Assembly (NCBI GenBank): GCA_950022655.1
Contig: OX465582.1
Coordinates: forward strand, 97,168,704 to 97,232,703
Length of the DNA: 64,000 nt
From: Alentia gelatinosa
Taxonomy: Eukaryota > Annelida > Polychaeta > Phyllodocida > Polynoidae
Direction of reading: 5' to 3'
Shown: piece by piece, positions 32,541 to 44,965 of the stretch
How positions within the stretch are numbered: the stretch's first letter is position 1
How the letters are laid out: every line of letters starts with the position of its first letter
Notes under the pieces: generated by a model
Database searches by the model: none
What the model was told of the DNA's origin: nothing
Seen by the model: only the letters and a program-made list of their open reading frames with translations
Position numbers and translations under genes: made by a program

Positions 32541-33169
32541 ATTACCGTTAGACAACATGGCTTGTAAGTTAAAAGAAAGAGATTGTAGATGAATAGCACA
32601 CTAAGCGAAACAATGACATTGATTCTGCTAGACGATTATCCTTAGTTATATATTAGGCCTTCTGGGATCACTGTCTGAAGGCGGTGAATCCAGACATTTT
32701 CCAGTTTATTCTGCAGGTAAGTGGCCCTTGGATTTTCTGGGTGAGTGTGAATGAAGTCTACTATGTGGATTTTTATGTCGGAGAGGCCCGGAAAAAAAAA
32801 TTTAATTACAAAAAAAAATTATAGTCAACCCGTGAAACCCCGCCATCATGTCGTGTCAGAGGCACATCGCAGGCAGTGTACACTCAGGTTTTAACCAACA
32901 CTCTTAGAATAATTCCCTCTCCATAACAGGGCTGGGTATGGTACTAAACGTGACCACCAGGGCCCAGACACCCCCTAAACTCAAGGTTTAAAGGGGTGAT
33001 TACAATTAACTTTATTTCAATCATTTCATTTTTCTATCGAAGCCACATGACCTTGAGGATTCCAGCTTAGTCCAATTTTACCTGACCATTCAGAAACACA
33101 GGGTTAAAAGCCCAAACGTTTCCACTATAAAGGGAAAAGGTTCCCAGACACCACTCTCTAGCATGCACA

Positions 33170-33621
33170 ATACTGACCTCGCTGAGCTGCCCACCATGGA
33201 GTTGTCCCATTACCTTAACTCCATATTAGGAATACAGTAGACCAAGTAGCCAATGACTGCATTCGCAGCAAACCCGACCTTCACCCTGACCTCCTTACAT
33301 GATATTTTCTCGCGCCTTGGGACGGCTCTGCAGTCGAGAGATGACCTCGAATCTTAGGGGCCACCCCCACCCTCTGCTAGAGCAAACTGAGTGTACACCA
33401 TCTATGACAAGCTTCTGAGACCCAACACCACCGGGACCCATACTCTAAAGGTCATGTGGGTTGGATTAACGAACACAGTAGTGTCTGTGTCCCATCTTCA
33501 GAAGCAACTAGCTGAAGTATATGACCAACTGGTCAGTGCATGTCCCTGGAAGGACGAGATAAAGTGCTCCTCCAATGACCATAGAATCAAAAGCAAGATT
33601 GAAAGCATTATTTGTCATTAA
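33170..33621 (+). pseudogene. Decayed coding segment, unrecognised
   Basis: Three frames each carry protein-like pieces separated by stops: ELPTMELSHYLNSILGIQ, then (other frame) VANDCIRSKPDLHPDLLT, then an open run at 33391-33621 with TGTHTLKVMWVGLTNTVV and YDQLVSACPWKDEIKCSS. The pattern of frame changes within one co-linear stretch suggests an old processed or transposon-derived pseudogene. I do not recognise the parent. Confidence 0.3.
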
Positions 33622-34344
33622 GATGTTTATTTTGTGAATTCTAGTAATTATAGACTCTTTTCAATCATGAGGAAACATTGAATTCGATGGAACCTTTTTT
33701 AAAATTTCTCTATCACTATTATATGCATACAAAGAGGTTTCCAGAGTCTTTGCTGCTACGCCACAGTAACTAAAACTAGGTTCAAATCTTCTTAAAATGT
33801 TTTTAGTGCCCAGACAAACAAGGAAACTCTTTGTCAGTGACACTTACTGTCATGACAGGATTCGAGACGAAAATAGAATCAAACCATTTTGCCATTTTGC
33901 AGTCGCTGTGAACAGGTGATATCATTAAACAGAACATATGTGTTTTACATTGTTAATGGTCCCCTGACCAGACTGCGTTATACTCAGAATCAGTTATGTG
34001 GCCTCTAGGGCCGGCTGAAAGAACATGCGGTTCGACACTCTGTGAAATGTTTTGCTCCAGAATAGCAAAGCAATCACAGCAGGAAAGGCAATGCAGTTAT
34101 AGACTTTCAGTGGGATAGCATTGGGATGGCGGTTGGGTAAAAACCACGGATCCATTGAATCAGAAAGGCGGTGTTTTTGAAATGACGACTGATGCAGCCA
34201 CGCAGTCGGGTTAGAGTAGCTGGAGTACGTTAGAGTAGCATGCAATACTGGGTGCTGCCTCCGAGTGACTTCTGTTGGAACTACCGAACGCACTCTGCCG
34301 TGGAGTTTCGCCGCCACCTCGATCTTAGATTGGTCACTACCTCT

Positions 34345-34870
34345 GTCTCCACTCTGTTCAGACTAAGAGGTTGGTACGGTATCTGCAGTGTGCGCCTCCA
34401 ACCAAGTAATTTAGTTTTATGTATACTCCAAAAGCAGATATATTCAATAGGAAATGTTCATAGCTCACAAATTGATAAAGGAACAAAGATTTATGTTCAT
34501 TATATTCCGTAAAAGTACACAGGAGAGGAAATATGAAAATGGAAAATTGGCTTCGAGATTATGAAATAGTATCATAGATTATGAAATATTATCCAAGCAG
34601 TACAAAAGGTTTTGGCAGGAGAGTAACAGACATGTCCCTGTAGTGGGTCAAGGCGGCTAACGTACTGTAGCTCTGGCGGCCAGTGTACCTCTGACTCCAC
34701 TCTCTTCCAACTTAGAGGTTGGTATAGCTCGGCCCAGGCCTTGTCCACAAATTCTCACTCTCGGGCCAAGCAATTTTGTTCTATGTAGGTTCTGAGAGCT
34801 GAAATACTCACTAAGATATATTCATAGTTAACATAAATAGAATACTCCTTTGGGGTAATCATATTCAAAA
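34345..34870. repeat. Two further copies of the 6.35-kb dispersed repeat, with a foldback half
   Basis: 34345-34480 and 34695-34870 share ordered landmarks with 6350-6530 (AGAGGTTGGTA, CACTCTCGGGCCAAGCA-like, CATAG(C/T)T(C/A)ACA). Between them, at 34655-34695, GTAGCTCTGGCGGCCAGTGT matches one arm of the foldback at 6697-6809, so the two repeats are neighbours at both loci and may be parts of one larger element. Confidence 0.6.
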
Positions 34871-34879
34871 TAAACCTGA

Positions 34880-36860
34880 GAGTAAACAAAATCATTTAAA
34901 AAATGGCTTCAAGGTCAGAATTTAACCTCCAGTTTAAATAAAAACCTTAAACAGAATTACACGGGAGCAGAAACGGTACAACGGTAAATATCGAACCTGT
35001 CTCAATTCGATATTTATATCAATACATAAACACGGCCACCCTCACACAAACTATCAATTCATTATGATCAGGAACAGTCTTTCCAATAATTCCATGTTTT
35101 TCCTACGAATAATAAGGTAGCATAGGGTATCAGACAGCAAATAAATGAATAGCAAATGAGGCATCATATTTTCAAATCTCAGTCAATGATCGGAAACTAG
35201 ATATGTGCAGCCACTTTCCTAGAGGTTCAATAATCACTATTAAAACATTCATGCACTCACGTATAGGTCACTTTACATCCAACAATAAGACCTGGGAACT
35301 AAAACACAGTTCTCGGTTAAAGGTAGGGTTCTGTGATCTTGTAGCCTACTTCATCCCTATTATTCCCATGTTCCGATTTAGTAGATATGAGTAATAGAAA
35401 TAAATGCTGATGGGTTAGTTTAAATGAGGGAATCCAAGATTTCCCTTTAAGTATTTTCTATGCTGTCACACACTTTTTGAGATGTCATAGATTTATAACA
35501 TAAAATTGTGAAATTGTATCTTTCTAAAAGGAATGTCTCACATTGGTGATCATTCTTATATAGGTTAATGGTGATTTACAACAATACTAATTGTTGTAAT
35601 CCAAAGTACGGTGAAAAAACAACGCTGTCAATCCATTAACTGTCTGTTGTCCTTAAGCTGGAGCACCTGTTTTCCAGTTGAAGATAGTTTATGATCAAGC
35701 ATACTTATTGGTGACAAACAATTCACTCTTGATCATATAGATAATACCAGTGCTGCCACCAGTGGGAAAGTGGTGCATGAATACGACATTGTAATAAACC
35801 GTTGGAACTGACACCTAGTGTTTGTTTGGTACAACAATAATCTAGTTCACCTGACCCGGAATTGTTGATGGACTCATTGTCAGACTCTAAGGGTATGTCT
35901 CCTGTTACCATACGCATGGAACAAGGCAAGGTAATTCTAGATAGTGATATGGTCTATATCATCTGTAGAAGTATCCCCATTGATGGGCATTCCTAACCAG
36001 GGATAGGGGATATGATTCTTTAGCCTTAGAATTGTAAGCTAACCTTCATGATTTTTCTTTTTTTTTGAGGAAAGGAGTTGGCCCTCTGTATTATTCAAAT
36101 AGAATACACTTATTATTTTTGCTTGATTTAACATTAAGATAATCCGTTCAATATTTGGTGAAAAGTGTTTAGCCTATTGGGACAGCATCTCGAAACAAAC
36201 ATATTATGATATGGCATTCGGATAAGGTCAACACGTTTCACTTGTATCATATACCTATACACATCGATACTTATCTAAATATTCACCAGACCTTGATGAC
36301 ATCAAACTGCTCTTTGGGGCGTGCTGAGCATGCGGAAATGACTTCATGCTATTCACTATGCGCATACGTGGACGTCACTTCTCGTTATGTTCACAACCGA
36401 ATTTCATAAAGGTGTGACCAATCGAATTCTAACTATGGTGGACCATTGCCATAACAGCACAGTAGGTGGTATGGGTCAACGACCACTCCTCTAGCAGAGG
36501 TTGGTATTAATAGTATTTTCTGGCAGAGGTATATAATACTTTCATATCTAGTCACTACAATGTCTTTCTTTTTCTTTTTATAAATAACAATTTTTGCAGA
36601 CACAGAAATTACAATAAAACTATCATGTGTGATGGTATTATCTGAAATCGCATTATCATGATATTATCTTCACTTTATATATCATTGAGACTTACTAGGA
36701 CGTATGATAATGTTATCTCCACTTAATTTCTTATTGAAGCTTACTTGAACGTATATTAATAATATCTAAAATTCACATATTATTAAAACTTAGTGAGACG
36801 CTCACCATAGCGGTTTGTTCATAGGATATCATTCTGCTTGAAGTTCCAGACCACTGGGAC
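34880..36860. other. Non-coding stretch
   Basis: No supported gene. A minus-strand piece at about 35820-35910 (GDIPLESDNESINN) lies after a CAG but has no good donor and was not called. Confidence 0.35.
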
Positions 36861-36867
36861 ATCACGA

Positions 36868-37450
36868 TACCATACAGGAAACCTATGAAATTTTAGGGCC
36901 AGAGCCCATATCCCATCGAGTTTAAATCGCGTAGTTATTCACAAGGCAAAGCTGCGTGAATTACGTAGCGAATCAAACGAGATGGGGTGGAGCTCTGAGC
37001 CCAAACCTGAATGAGTTTCTGAAATTAGCTCACCGTTCACATTTACTAATGGGCTAGAATTTGTGACATGATCTCCACTTGGATATTTTTCCTAGTTCCT
37101 ATATACCTATGCGCGACAACCTATGATTACCTAACGCTGCTGGGGGTGGAAGAACTTTTGTTTACTGCCCAGGTTGACGTTTACTGCCCAGGTTGATGTT
37201 CAGCAACATTCGGTTTTTAATGATATTGGCCGACAATAGCCGGAATATGGAAACCATTTGCTTGTGGAAATAAGTCAAAATAACTGGAAAAATAACTGGA
37301 AAAATTACTTCCAAGCCTTACCTCGTAACTTTGACTTATTCCCACAGGAACATAGTTTCCCTCTTATATCCAATAGGCGTTGGATATAGTTGGATACGAG
37401 TACCCAATGATAAGTCTATGGAGAAAAAATACCAAGGGTGAGATAATGCA
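36868..37450. mobile_element. Foldback element family A, copy 2, with internal insertion
   Basis: Hairpin at 36868-37022 with apex CACAAGGCAAAGCTGCGTGA (36940-36959). It is followed by the family's non-palindromic half (TAATGGGCTAGAATTTGTGA, then CTTGGATATTTTTC). The half is interrupted at about 37095-37365 by about 270 bp of other sequence and resumes with GTTGGATACGAG and TAAGTCTATGGAGAAAAAAT, ending GGGTGAGATAA. Confidence 0.65.
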
Positions 37451-37459
37451 TAGTACCGT

Positions 37460-37790
37460 TATTACATACTATCGTAAAACTGGATGAGTTTGAATCTTGG
37501 CCACCGTATGCCATGACTGGAGTTTGGCATAGTGACTTCATGAGGCGAAGCCGAGTGAAGTCTGGAGCCAAAACTCCAGGAGTGGCATGCGGTAGCCAAG
37601 ATTAAAACGAATCAGGTTTTGATTTTATCCTACCCTGTCTCCTCGATTTTGGAATATTACGTGATAACAATTCTGTATGCCACTAGTGGCATATAAAACT
37701 CCGTATGCCAGTCAGCGTGGCATACGGAAACTCAATGTTAAGCCTATGGGATTTTATATTAGGGATAGGATAAAGGGTATTACATACGGG
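37460..37790. mobile_element. Foldback element with layered palindrome and GGATAGGATAAA end
   Basis: Hairpin at 37488-37620: arms AATCTTGGCCACCGTATGCC and its partner GGCATGCGGTAGCCAAGATT, inner arms TGGAGTTTGG / CCAAAACTCCA, apex TCATGAGGCGAAGCCGAGTG at 37538-37557. The right half has TTTTATCCTACCCTGTCTCC and two GTATGCCA...TGGCATAC inverted pairs, ending GGGATAGGATAAAGGG. It abuts the preceding family A element. Confidence 0.7.
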
Positions 37791-38880
37791 GCGTTAACAC
37801 TTTCGGGACGGCGGAAGGCCAACTAACAGTCTCTGCACCGCTCCATAGTACAGCGTCCTCGTGTGGCTGCACTCCAGACAACATCCAAGGACTGGGCACC
37901 TGCGTGGTGGCGTCCAGAGATGTCTCTGTACCTTGCACAATGTTCTCAGACTCGTCAATAACTGCAACTTATACTCTGTCTAATATGACTTGGTCTCTTT
38001 TTATGTGTTGCATTTGTCCATCTCTATCCATTGTATTCAAAATGAAATAAATATTATTGCTGATTATATATTTTGATTTTATTAAAAGCATCGTGTTGGC
38101 TTAATAAAGCTATAGGAATATATGTCTCTGCTTGTGACTCCTATACTTACAACCTATCCTAAACAAACGTGTGCAGTAACTGTGCAGGAAGATCTTTGGC
38201 GTATCCTGGAAATATGACTGAAATTGAGTTTAGAGTGTGTAAAGACGGGAAGTCTAGCATATATTAAACTTCAAGAAAGTCATGTGTTATTCACATTCAT
38301 CATAAGGGAAACTTTCCAGAAGTGTGTCCCAAAGTTCTAGCTATCAGCAAGTCTTTTCTTGAAGCTTCTATGATAATGTTACACCAAGCTACCATGTGAA
38401 ATACAAAGCAAGGGGTGACTTTATTTTGTTGCCATTGTAAAGCGAAGACGGTATCTAGGAAACAAGTACAACAATTGATATGACTGTCTCTCCTGTCATA
38501 ATTCTAGTCACCGTTTACAAAAAAGGTGTAATGAAGAATGTGTTAGAAGAGAGTGAACATCCGGCGTAACCTACAAGACTCTGGAGTAAATTTGTGATCC
38601 TGATTTCGATGTACTATCTATAGAAACCTACTAGAATGATTTACAATCAGTTTTTCCATAGTACGCATTCAATCCAATTAGATAGTATAACATTCAGGCC
38701 ACATAGTGGCTTTAGTTTGCCTTCCAATTCCTATTTCTTTTGAGTATATCGCAAAGCTAAAATAGATTTCCTCATTACATACATTAATTACCATGACACC
38801 ACATAAAGTGGGAAGGCATCAGCTTTGATGAGAGACCTTTCTTCATCTACTATGCCTTACCCTTATATCTGACGGTACTC
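37791..38880. other. Non-coding stretch with a possible 3' UTR
   Basis: GC-richer sequence at 37790-37960 is followed by AAAATGAAATAAATATT (AATAAA at about 38047). This could be a 3' end of a transcript or of a retroelement. No frame could be assigned. Confidence 0.3.
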
Positions 38881-38888
38881 TCATTGGT

Positions 38889-39342
38889 TACTGGAAGACT
38901 CGACCCGAAACGAATTCGACCCGAAACGAATTCGACCCGTAGTTGTCAGGAAAACTCGACCGGTTTTGGAGAAATCGATTGCAGAACGCAACCCATTCCA
39001 GATACTTATGAATAAGATATTTTCATCTAGAAGGAAATGTGTTAGCTTTTATAGAAAATAAGTCCAGTTATGTTTAGGTGTAGGGGTAAGGTTAAGGATA
39101 GGGTAAGGGAAAGGATTAGGGAAAGGGTTAGGGCTAGGGGGAGGGGGAGGGGAAGGGTTTTCTGTTTGTTTCCTCCAAGGGAAGACCGAATTTGAAGCCA
39201 AGATAACATACTTACTACTAAATTTATTATTAATCCATAGTTCTACTGAGATACTTTAGTTGGGAAGATTTAAAACGGGTCTAGTTCGTACTGGTCGAGT
39301 TTCTTGCGGGTCGAGTTAATTACGGGTCGAGTTTCTCAGTAT
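38889..39342. mobile_element. TA-flanked MITE with TCGACCCG ends, copy 1
   Basis: The ends TACTGGAAGACTCGACCCG and CGGGTCGAGTTTCTCAGTA are inverted copies bordered by TA. Subterminal TCGACCCG words (three left, three right) point inward. The middle holds degenerate telomere-like GGGTTAGGG sequence (39080-39160) and a segment TTTGAAGCCAAGATAACATA, which recurs inverted in the copy at 54659-55370. No ORF. A TA border suggests Tc1/mariner-type mobilisation (inference). Confidence 0.8.
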
Positions 39343-39829
39343 TCCCTTTCTTAAACAAAACAACCCATGCTGTCAATGAACGTAACATAAGAAAAACTAA
39401 AATAAGGGTTCTCCAAGAAATTGGAATGTTACCATGGCAACAATTCTTCCATGAAAATGGAAAATGGCATATTTTCATAGTGTATACTTTTGACACAAGA
39501 ATCAATGATTTTCTTCACAGAAAAAATGCATATTTTTACCTTTTTATATCAAAGTATTTAATATACATCAGTAATTATCAAAATATGTTTTCCTTCTGTT
39601 AATATGGAAACGAGCATGATGCTACGCTTTTTGGAACAAACGAGTATCAGATTCAGATTCCTGAGGTCATAATTGACCAACATGGCAAGTTTCAGCCAGG
39701 AGACTCTCGGGTGTCATTGTGACCCCTTTTTAAGGGCCTTTTTGACACTTTACTCCTCTACTAGTTCCGCGTACAAACTACAGGTAGCACCAAGGGCTGG
39801 TGAGATACCCGTATTCCATGCGATGCAAT

Positions 39830-40349
39830 CCCCGGTATGGTTTTAACACTTAACGCCCCATGCTTGTTGTTGTGTGGTGTGGGCAGAAGTATTTCAGCCG
39901 CCGACGACGCCGCCGCCGCCTGCAGACCAGGCCACCGCCAACATCGCTGCCCGCTGGAGCAGCAGCAGCAGCAGTCAGTGACACTCTGCCGCGCGGCATC
40001 CGTCAGAGAGCCAAAATAATCCTCCTGGGTGGCACTGGTCCACTGCGCCGCCTCCACCGCTACCACTGCTACCACCACTACTACTACTACTACTACTGCT
40101 GCCCCCCGCCCCGCCTAACCACTATACTCCCCTCCAAGTGCGTTCTCCAGTCAGTTTGCATCCTGGTCGGTCGTCAGCAGCTGCGGGAATCTCCAGCGTA
40201 GCAGAGACTCCTCCTGGGCGGATCCTGGAGGAGACTAGCGCCCATGTCGGCTTCCTATTGACAGTTCGCCTCTCCTGCTGCCTCCTCCTTTACCTCCTTC
40301 GTGTGCTGCTGTCATGATGACCACCTAAGACCTACATTGCATACATACA
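39830..40349 (+). other. GC-rich candidate 5' non-coding exon ending in a splice donor
   Basis: GC-rich sequence with trinucleotide runs (GCC, GCA, TAC at 39900-40105) ends with CATACATACAG before GTGAGTAAT at 40350. Short frames on both strands carry Ala, Gln or Cys runs and look like products of the triplet repeats rather than a protein. Best read as a first exon and promoter/CpG region for a plus-strand gene, perhaps joining the exon at 46011. Confidence 0.35.
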
Positions 40350-41324
40350 GGTGAGTAATATCAAGCCTCCCTCCTTTGTGGGTGTTGTATTACGTGTGTT
40401 AATATAGTCATCACAGTGGATCCTCACTGCGAGCGATGAGAGAGATGGGAATAAAGACTCTGTGTGGAGATTCAGTGTCCCCAGAAGCAGGGTAGGTGAA
40501 GAGGCGTGATTCTCCAGGGTGTTGTTATGAGTGGGGTACTCGTGTTTACCCCTGCCTCCTGGTGGGTGTATGCTGAGATGTGATAGTGATAGATAGTGTT
40601 CAGGGGGTGTCCTCATAGCTGTCATGGTTGTCAGTGCCTGTCCTGATAGGGTCATCAATGGATGTGTGCATTACGGTGCCCATCGATGTGCCTCATATCA
40701 GGAGTATTTACTCAGATCAACTGCGACTCTCACACCGATTCTGAGACCCCTACGAATATAGCCTCCGCATACCTTCACTGTCACAATTCAATATTCCCTT
40801 ACATGTTTACATATATGTATAGGCACATACTTACACATAGAGTTGCTCAAGTCTTTTATTTTGGACATTTTTTTGAGCAAGTCTTTTATTAATCCCTCCA
40901 CATTATCATGCAGCTTATATCTTTCAGCTTTGTCAAACAATTCCCCGTACTTTCATATTGTTACCTTATGGTAATTTCTATTTTGGACATTATTAAGAAA
41001 TAACGGAGGGGTGAGGCAGTTGGAGGAGTAAGCATAGGATGTAGGGACTGGGGCCAGTCTAACTTATACGCAGAGTAGATACTTCAGGAAGCGCGCCAAC
41101 AACACATCAGACACTAATTACTAAATGCACACCGATGCCCCATCTCAATCGTCCATATATAATTTAAGGCTTACTCGCATTCCCCGAACCCAAAGAAACA
41201 GCTCCATGTTTTTTATTCTTCGCGTTTGTTGTTGTCCAGAGTGGGTGTGATATGGCTGTGGTTGGGGTGGTGCAGGGAGGGGTTGGTTGGTAGCGAGGTG
41301 GTATAAGGAGCTGTAGGTGGTGGG

Positions 41325-41614
41325 ATTGCCTTTAGTTGCTGCTGCTGCCCGCTTGCTCCCTTCCTCACATCCCCCCTCCCTCCCGCCCGCCCGCCCGCCC
41401 GCCCGCCCACCCGGGCGCCTTTTACGCCGTACAGTGCTGCTCAGCCCCGGCCAGCCTCAGGGCTTCCCGAGCGGCTCACAGCTCGCCCAGACACAAGCGA
41501 GCAATTGCATGCTCACCACCTACGACTCTGATCTCAGCCAAGTATGGGGAATCCATCCAAGGAAACCCGCGGTCCACATCCACCCCCGACCTCTAGCGTG
41601 GTGTACTTTGAAGT
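41325..41614 (+). other. Second GC-rich candidate first exon
   Basis: A CCCG/CCCT-rich tract (41372-41415) and GC-rich sequence run to GTGTACTTTGAA before GTAAGTGTG at about 41613, a consensus donor. Pro/Ala-rich frames across it have no recognisable domain. It may be an alternative 5' exon of the same transcript as 39830-40349. Confidence 0.35.
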
Positions 41615-41984
41615 AAGTGTGTTTTTGCAATTGTACATGAGCAACAGAGCGTGTACCCCCCGGCGGCAGTGCTTTAGTGAACCAAAACAGAGCTCCCTGA
41701 CCTCTAAAACACATGGATGATGACAATAACACTGTGGAAATATAATCACATTGGAGGCACCCTCATACAGACATCAAACACCTTTTATCTCACGACTGGC
41801 ACAGCCGCAGCCTGGAACAGCCTTAACTCAAGCACCACTCATGGAATTCTCATCTTCTGACACTCCGTTGAGTTCCATATAGGAGCAACTCTGACAGACA
41901 TACCGGCATAGTGATGGACTGATCTGTTTATGTTCTGTTCATGCTTGAATCTTGAGATAATATCTTTGCCTCTCTATTATATAT

Positions 41985-42265
41985 CATCCTGAAGCGTCAT
42001 GAAGTTCCATATGATTGTTTATATGGCGTGAGTTGTCTTCGCGGAATAATATCACAAAGCAGTGATATCTATAATACAGGAAAGCGAACGCCATGTAAAC
42101 AATCATATGAATTTGAGTGATGTCTTGATTTTATCCTTCCCCGTTCATGTGTTTTTAATTGCTTATGCCACCCGTGGGATATAGATATTTTATTGCATAA
42201 CCGTGGCATACAATCTCACCATGTGACGTCTATGGAGATTTATTTGAGGGGTAGGATAAATACAG
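41985..42265. mobile_element. Foldback element with GGGTAGGATAAA end
   Basis: Hairpin arms CATATGATTGTTTATATGGC (42008-42027) and its partner GCCATGTAAACAATCATATG (about 42090-42110) enclose an apex beginning TTGTCTTCGCGG. The right half has TTTTATCCTTCCCCG, inverted ATGCCAC/GTGGCAT words and ends GAGGGGTAGGATAAATACAGG. Shoulders match 13216-13745 and 37460-37790, the stem does not. Confidence 0.6.
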
Positions 42266-42639
42266 GTATGTTGATTCATGAAGCTATATATACAGTAAAA
42301 ATCATATACATGTATTGGCCATTTTCATAGAAAAGAGAAGAAGAGAGAGTGAGAAATATGTAAACAATCCTCATGGATAACACGAAGCACACGGTAGTCC
42401 TTTGTGGCTGTGTTTGATGACACAATGACAATTGACCTCCATTGACCGATTGATTGACATTGCATGTGTCCATCTGTCTATCTAATTGTTCATACGCTCT
42501 AATTAGTCTATTGTTTACAACCAAATGCAACACCAGTACTAGGATCAAATGGAATGTACATCTCCAATAGATGAGCGTGGACCTTTAATGGTGAATAGAT
42601 AAAGGTTTTCGTTATCATGCAGTCATGATATCATGTACA

Positions 42640-42925
42640 TGCTTGTATTTTCCCCAATAGACTTAACACTAGGAACTCGTATCCAACACCTATTGAGTAT
42701 TTAGAATTAATAATCAATGGTGGATTATGTCATAAAGGTTAGCTTATTAGTCAATGTGAAGGATGAGATAAATTCAGAAACCTATTTAAGTTTAGGGTCA
42801 GAGCTCGAGCCCATCTTCTTTCAATCCCCATATGTTCACACGGCTTCACCTTGTATATTACTACGCAATTTAGACATGATAAGATACGAGCTGTGACCCT
42901 AAACTTCCTCTAAGGTTTCCTCTAT
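42640..42925. mobile_element. Foldback element family A, copy 3
   Basis: Non-palindromic half (CCCCAATAGACTTAACACTA) and hairpin at 42774-42920 with arms GAAACCTATTTAAGTTTAGG / CTAAACTTCCTCTAAGGTTTC. Apex near 42837-42855 (CACACGGCTTCACCTTGTAT). More diverged than copies 1, 2 and 4. Confidence 0.65.
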
Positions 42926-43209
42926 AATTACCAACCTGGTGTTTACTCACACAGCTCTTAACTTGGGAATCGAGGGTCCATATATGTTATGCACCAGTGG
43001 GTGAATGAGATAATTCAATCTGCAGTGAGTGGTCATGGTCTGCTGGACCTCTGCACCTTACCAATGCCACAGGGTGGGCATGAGAAAAGTTAGCGTGTGC
43101 AAATACCAAAAGTCTCTATAACCTCTCTCTACCCTTGACACAATATCCGAGCTTATCCAATGCTTAACAGTATTTGTATGTTTTTCTGTCACACGTAATA
43201 TACTTTGCC

Positions 43210-43500
43210 TAAAGGTTAGAGTGGAACATTCGGAAAGGTGCAGAGTGCCAGTGTCTCAGGGACTTAGAGGCATGCCCAGCTGATCATGACCAGTCACTAG
43301 AAATCATTGACCTACTGCTGCTTGATACCTTTGAATCCTACACAGACTGTTGTAGAAGCAAATTGACTGGGTGGAAGTAGGTTACAGATAATGACCCACT
43401 AACTGAATAAACCCTAAACTTTTAATTGTTATTTTCTATAATACCACGCTCATCTATAAATGATGAATATACCATTTGTTCCTAGTTTTAAATATCGCTG
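43210..43500 (+). repeat. Dispersed repeat with a Cys-rich frame, copy 1
   Basis: Matches 47395-47790 in order: GGTTAGAGTGG, GTGCCAGTGT, GCATGCCCAGCTGATCATGA, TTGACTGGGTG, GGTTACAGA and TTTTAATTGTTATT. The matching reading frame gives ECQC and LEACPADHDQ, then degenerates. Confidence 0.6.
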
Positions 43501-44033
43501 TAGAGAACGCTATCTCGCAATGGTTTTAGGCACCTAATATACCTAGCCTTATTCTAAACCTTTCTATAGCCAGTATCCAAACGAATTGAATATCTCATTG
43601 GCCCTGCAGCACTCATGATATTGTAACAGTATCGACTTTAATCATATATTACTTATGAGGGGTAAGAGAAGCAATGGTGAGTAAATACACGTTACGAGTC
43701 TGAACATTACTTTAACCAAATTATCTAATGATCCATTTGAAAATATACTTACATAGGCAGAGAATCTTTTACAATAATCGGATGGATTTTATGGTTTCTT
43801 TATTTTAGAAGAACACAGAAGTTACACATAGTATAGAAAGTAACAATGCTGGAGAGTGTACAAAGTGATATATCTTCAACCAATAGTGTGGGATATATCA
43901 ACCTCATGATTTGTCCAAATTTAGTATATGATCTAGACTAGATGCCTTATTACTGTATGAGGTTTGAGTTGATCCAACATAGATGTTCTACAAATACTGT
44001 CAAATGTCCATGACTTTGTATTGTATTGGTAGT

Positions 44034-44034
<1 letters not shown>

Positions 44035-44127
<93 letters not shown>
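44035..44127. repeat. Compound (AT)n-(GT)n microsatellite
   Basis: About 58 bases of alternating TA (44036-44094) continue directly into about 33 bases of TG. Confidence 0.95.
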
Positions 44128-44128
<1 letters not shown>

Positions 44129-44577
44129 TTGTTGTGGTGTCTAATGGCGTATAGATGGATGAATGGTATGATTTTCCTACATGGAGTAAAAAAAGAGGAG
44201 CAATGACAAGATAAGAAACATTGTACTAATAATAATGAAAGTGCGAGATATGTAACTTATATGAGCAGGTTAGAAGAGGTAAAGACGAAAGTGATAAATA
44301 TGTAGAGAACTGGAAAGTAGAAAATGAAATAACGAGTACAAAAAATGTCAACCATATTTTCTAATATGTTGAGGAACATGAGGTTTGTAACGGAGTGAAG
44401 AGATTCAGTGATCTAAGATAGAGGAAAACTTAAGACACAGGACGAAACTGTGAGCTGATCCATGTACCCATCTTGGCGTATAGACCACTATAGGCCACAA
44501 TTCCTGGTCTTTTTGTTATAGATACGCTCATATGACACACTGGCGTATATATATGACCTACACAGCATGTTTCTGTG

Positions 44578-44965
44578 AGTTATCCTACCCTTAATAAAAA
44601 ACGCCATAGGTTTACCATAGACTCAGTGGATTTGACGGAGCATTGAATAAAGTGTTAATTATGCACCGAGGTCAAAAAAAAAAGAAGGACCAATCAGGTT
44701 CGAGATGAGTGTCAACACGCTACTAACATGGATAATTACATAATCTTTTCTGTAAATTGGTGAGTTTTTGCGTATTTGCTAATATTGTCATTAAAAAGGG
44801 GTAGGATAAATAGTGAACCGAATTCGAGTTAACCTGGTCAGTTTCATCTCACTCCGGCCAGGTCTGCTAAATTACTTTGCTTTGCTACACCTAACGTAGT
44901 AATACGCAACCTTTCCGTCGTGAGATAATACTGACCAGACTGACTCTCGTTCGGTTTCTCCTAAG
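44578..44965. mobile_element. Foldback element with TTATCCTACCC ends
   Basis: The left end TTATCCTACCCTTAATAAAA matches 13216. GGGGTAGGATAAATAG at about 44800 forms the other shoulder. The hairpin at 44815-44965 has arms CGAATTCGAGTTAACCTGGTC and GACCAGACTGACTCTCGTTCG without the last bases and an apex containing CTTTGCTTTGC. The stem is unlike other members. Confidence 0.55.

Noticed and set aside
35820..35910. Minus-strand exon with GDIPLESDNESINN
   Set aside because: Acceptor acceptable but the donor is poor and no second exon or homolog was seen.
39761..40201. Frames with runs of Cys, Ala or Tyr
   Set aside because: Triplet-repeat artefacts inside a probable non-coding first exon.
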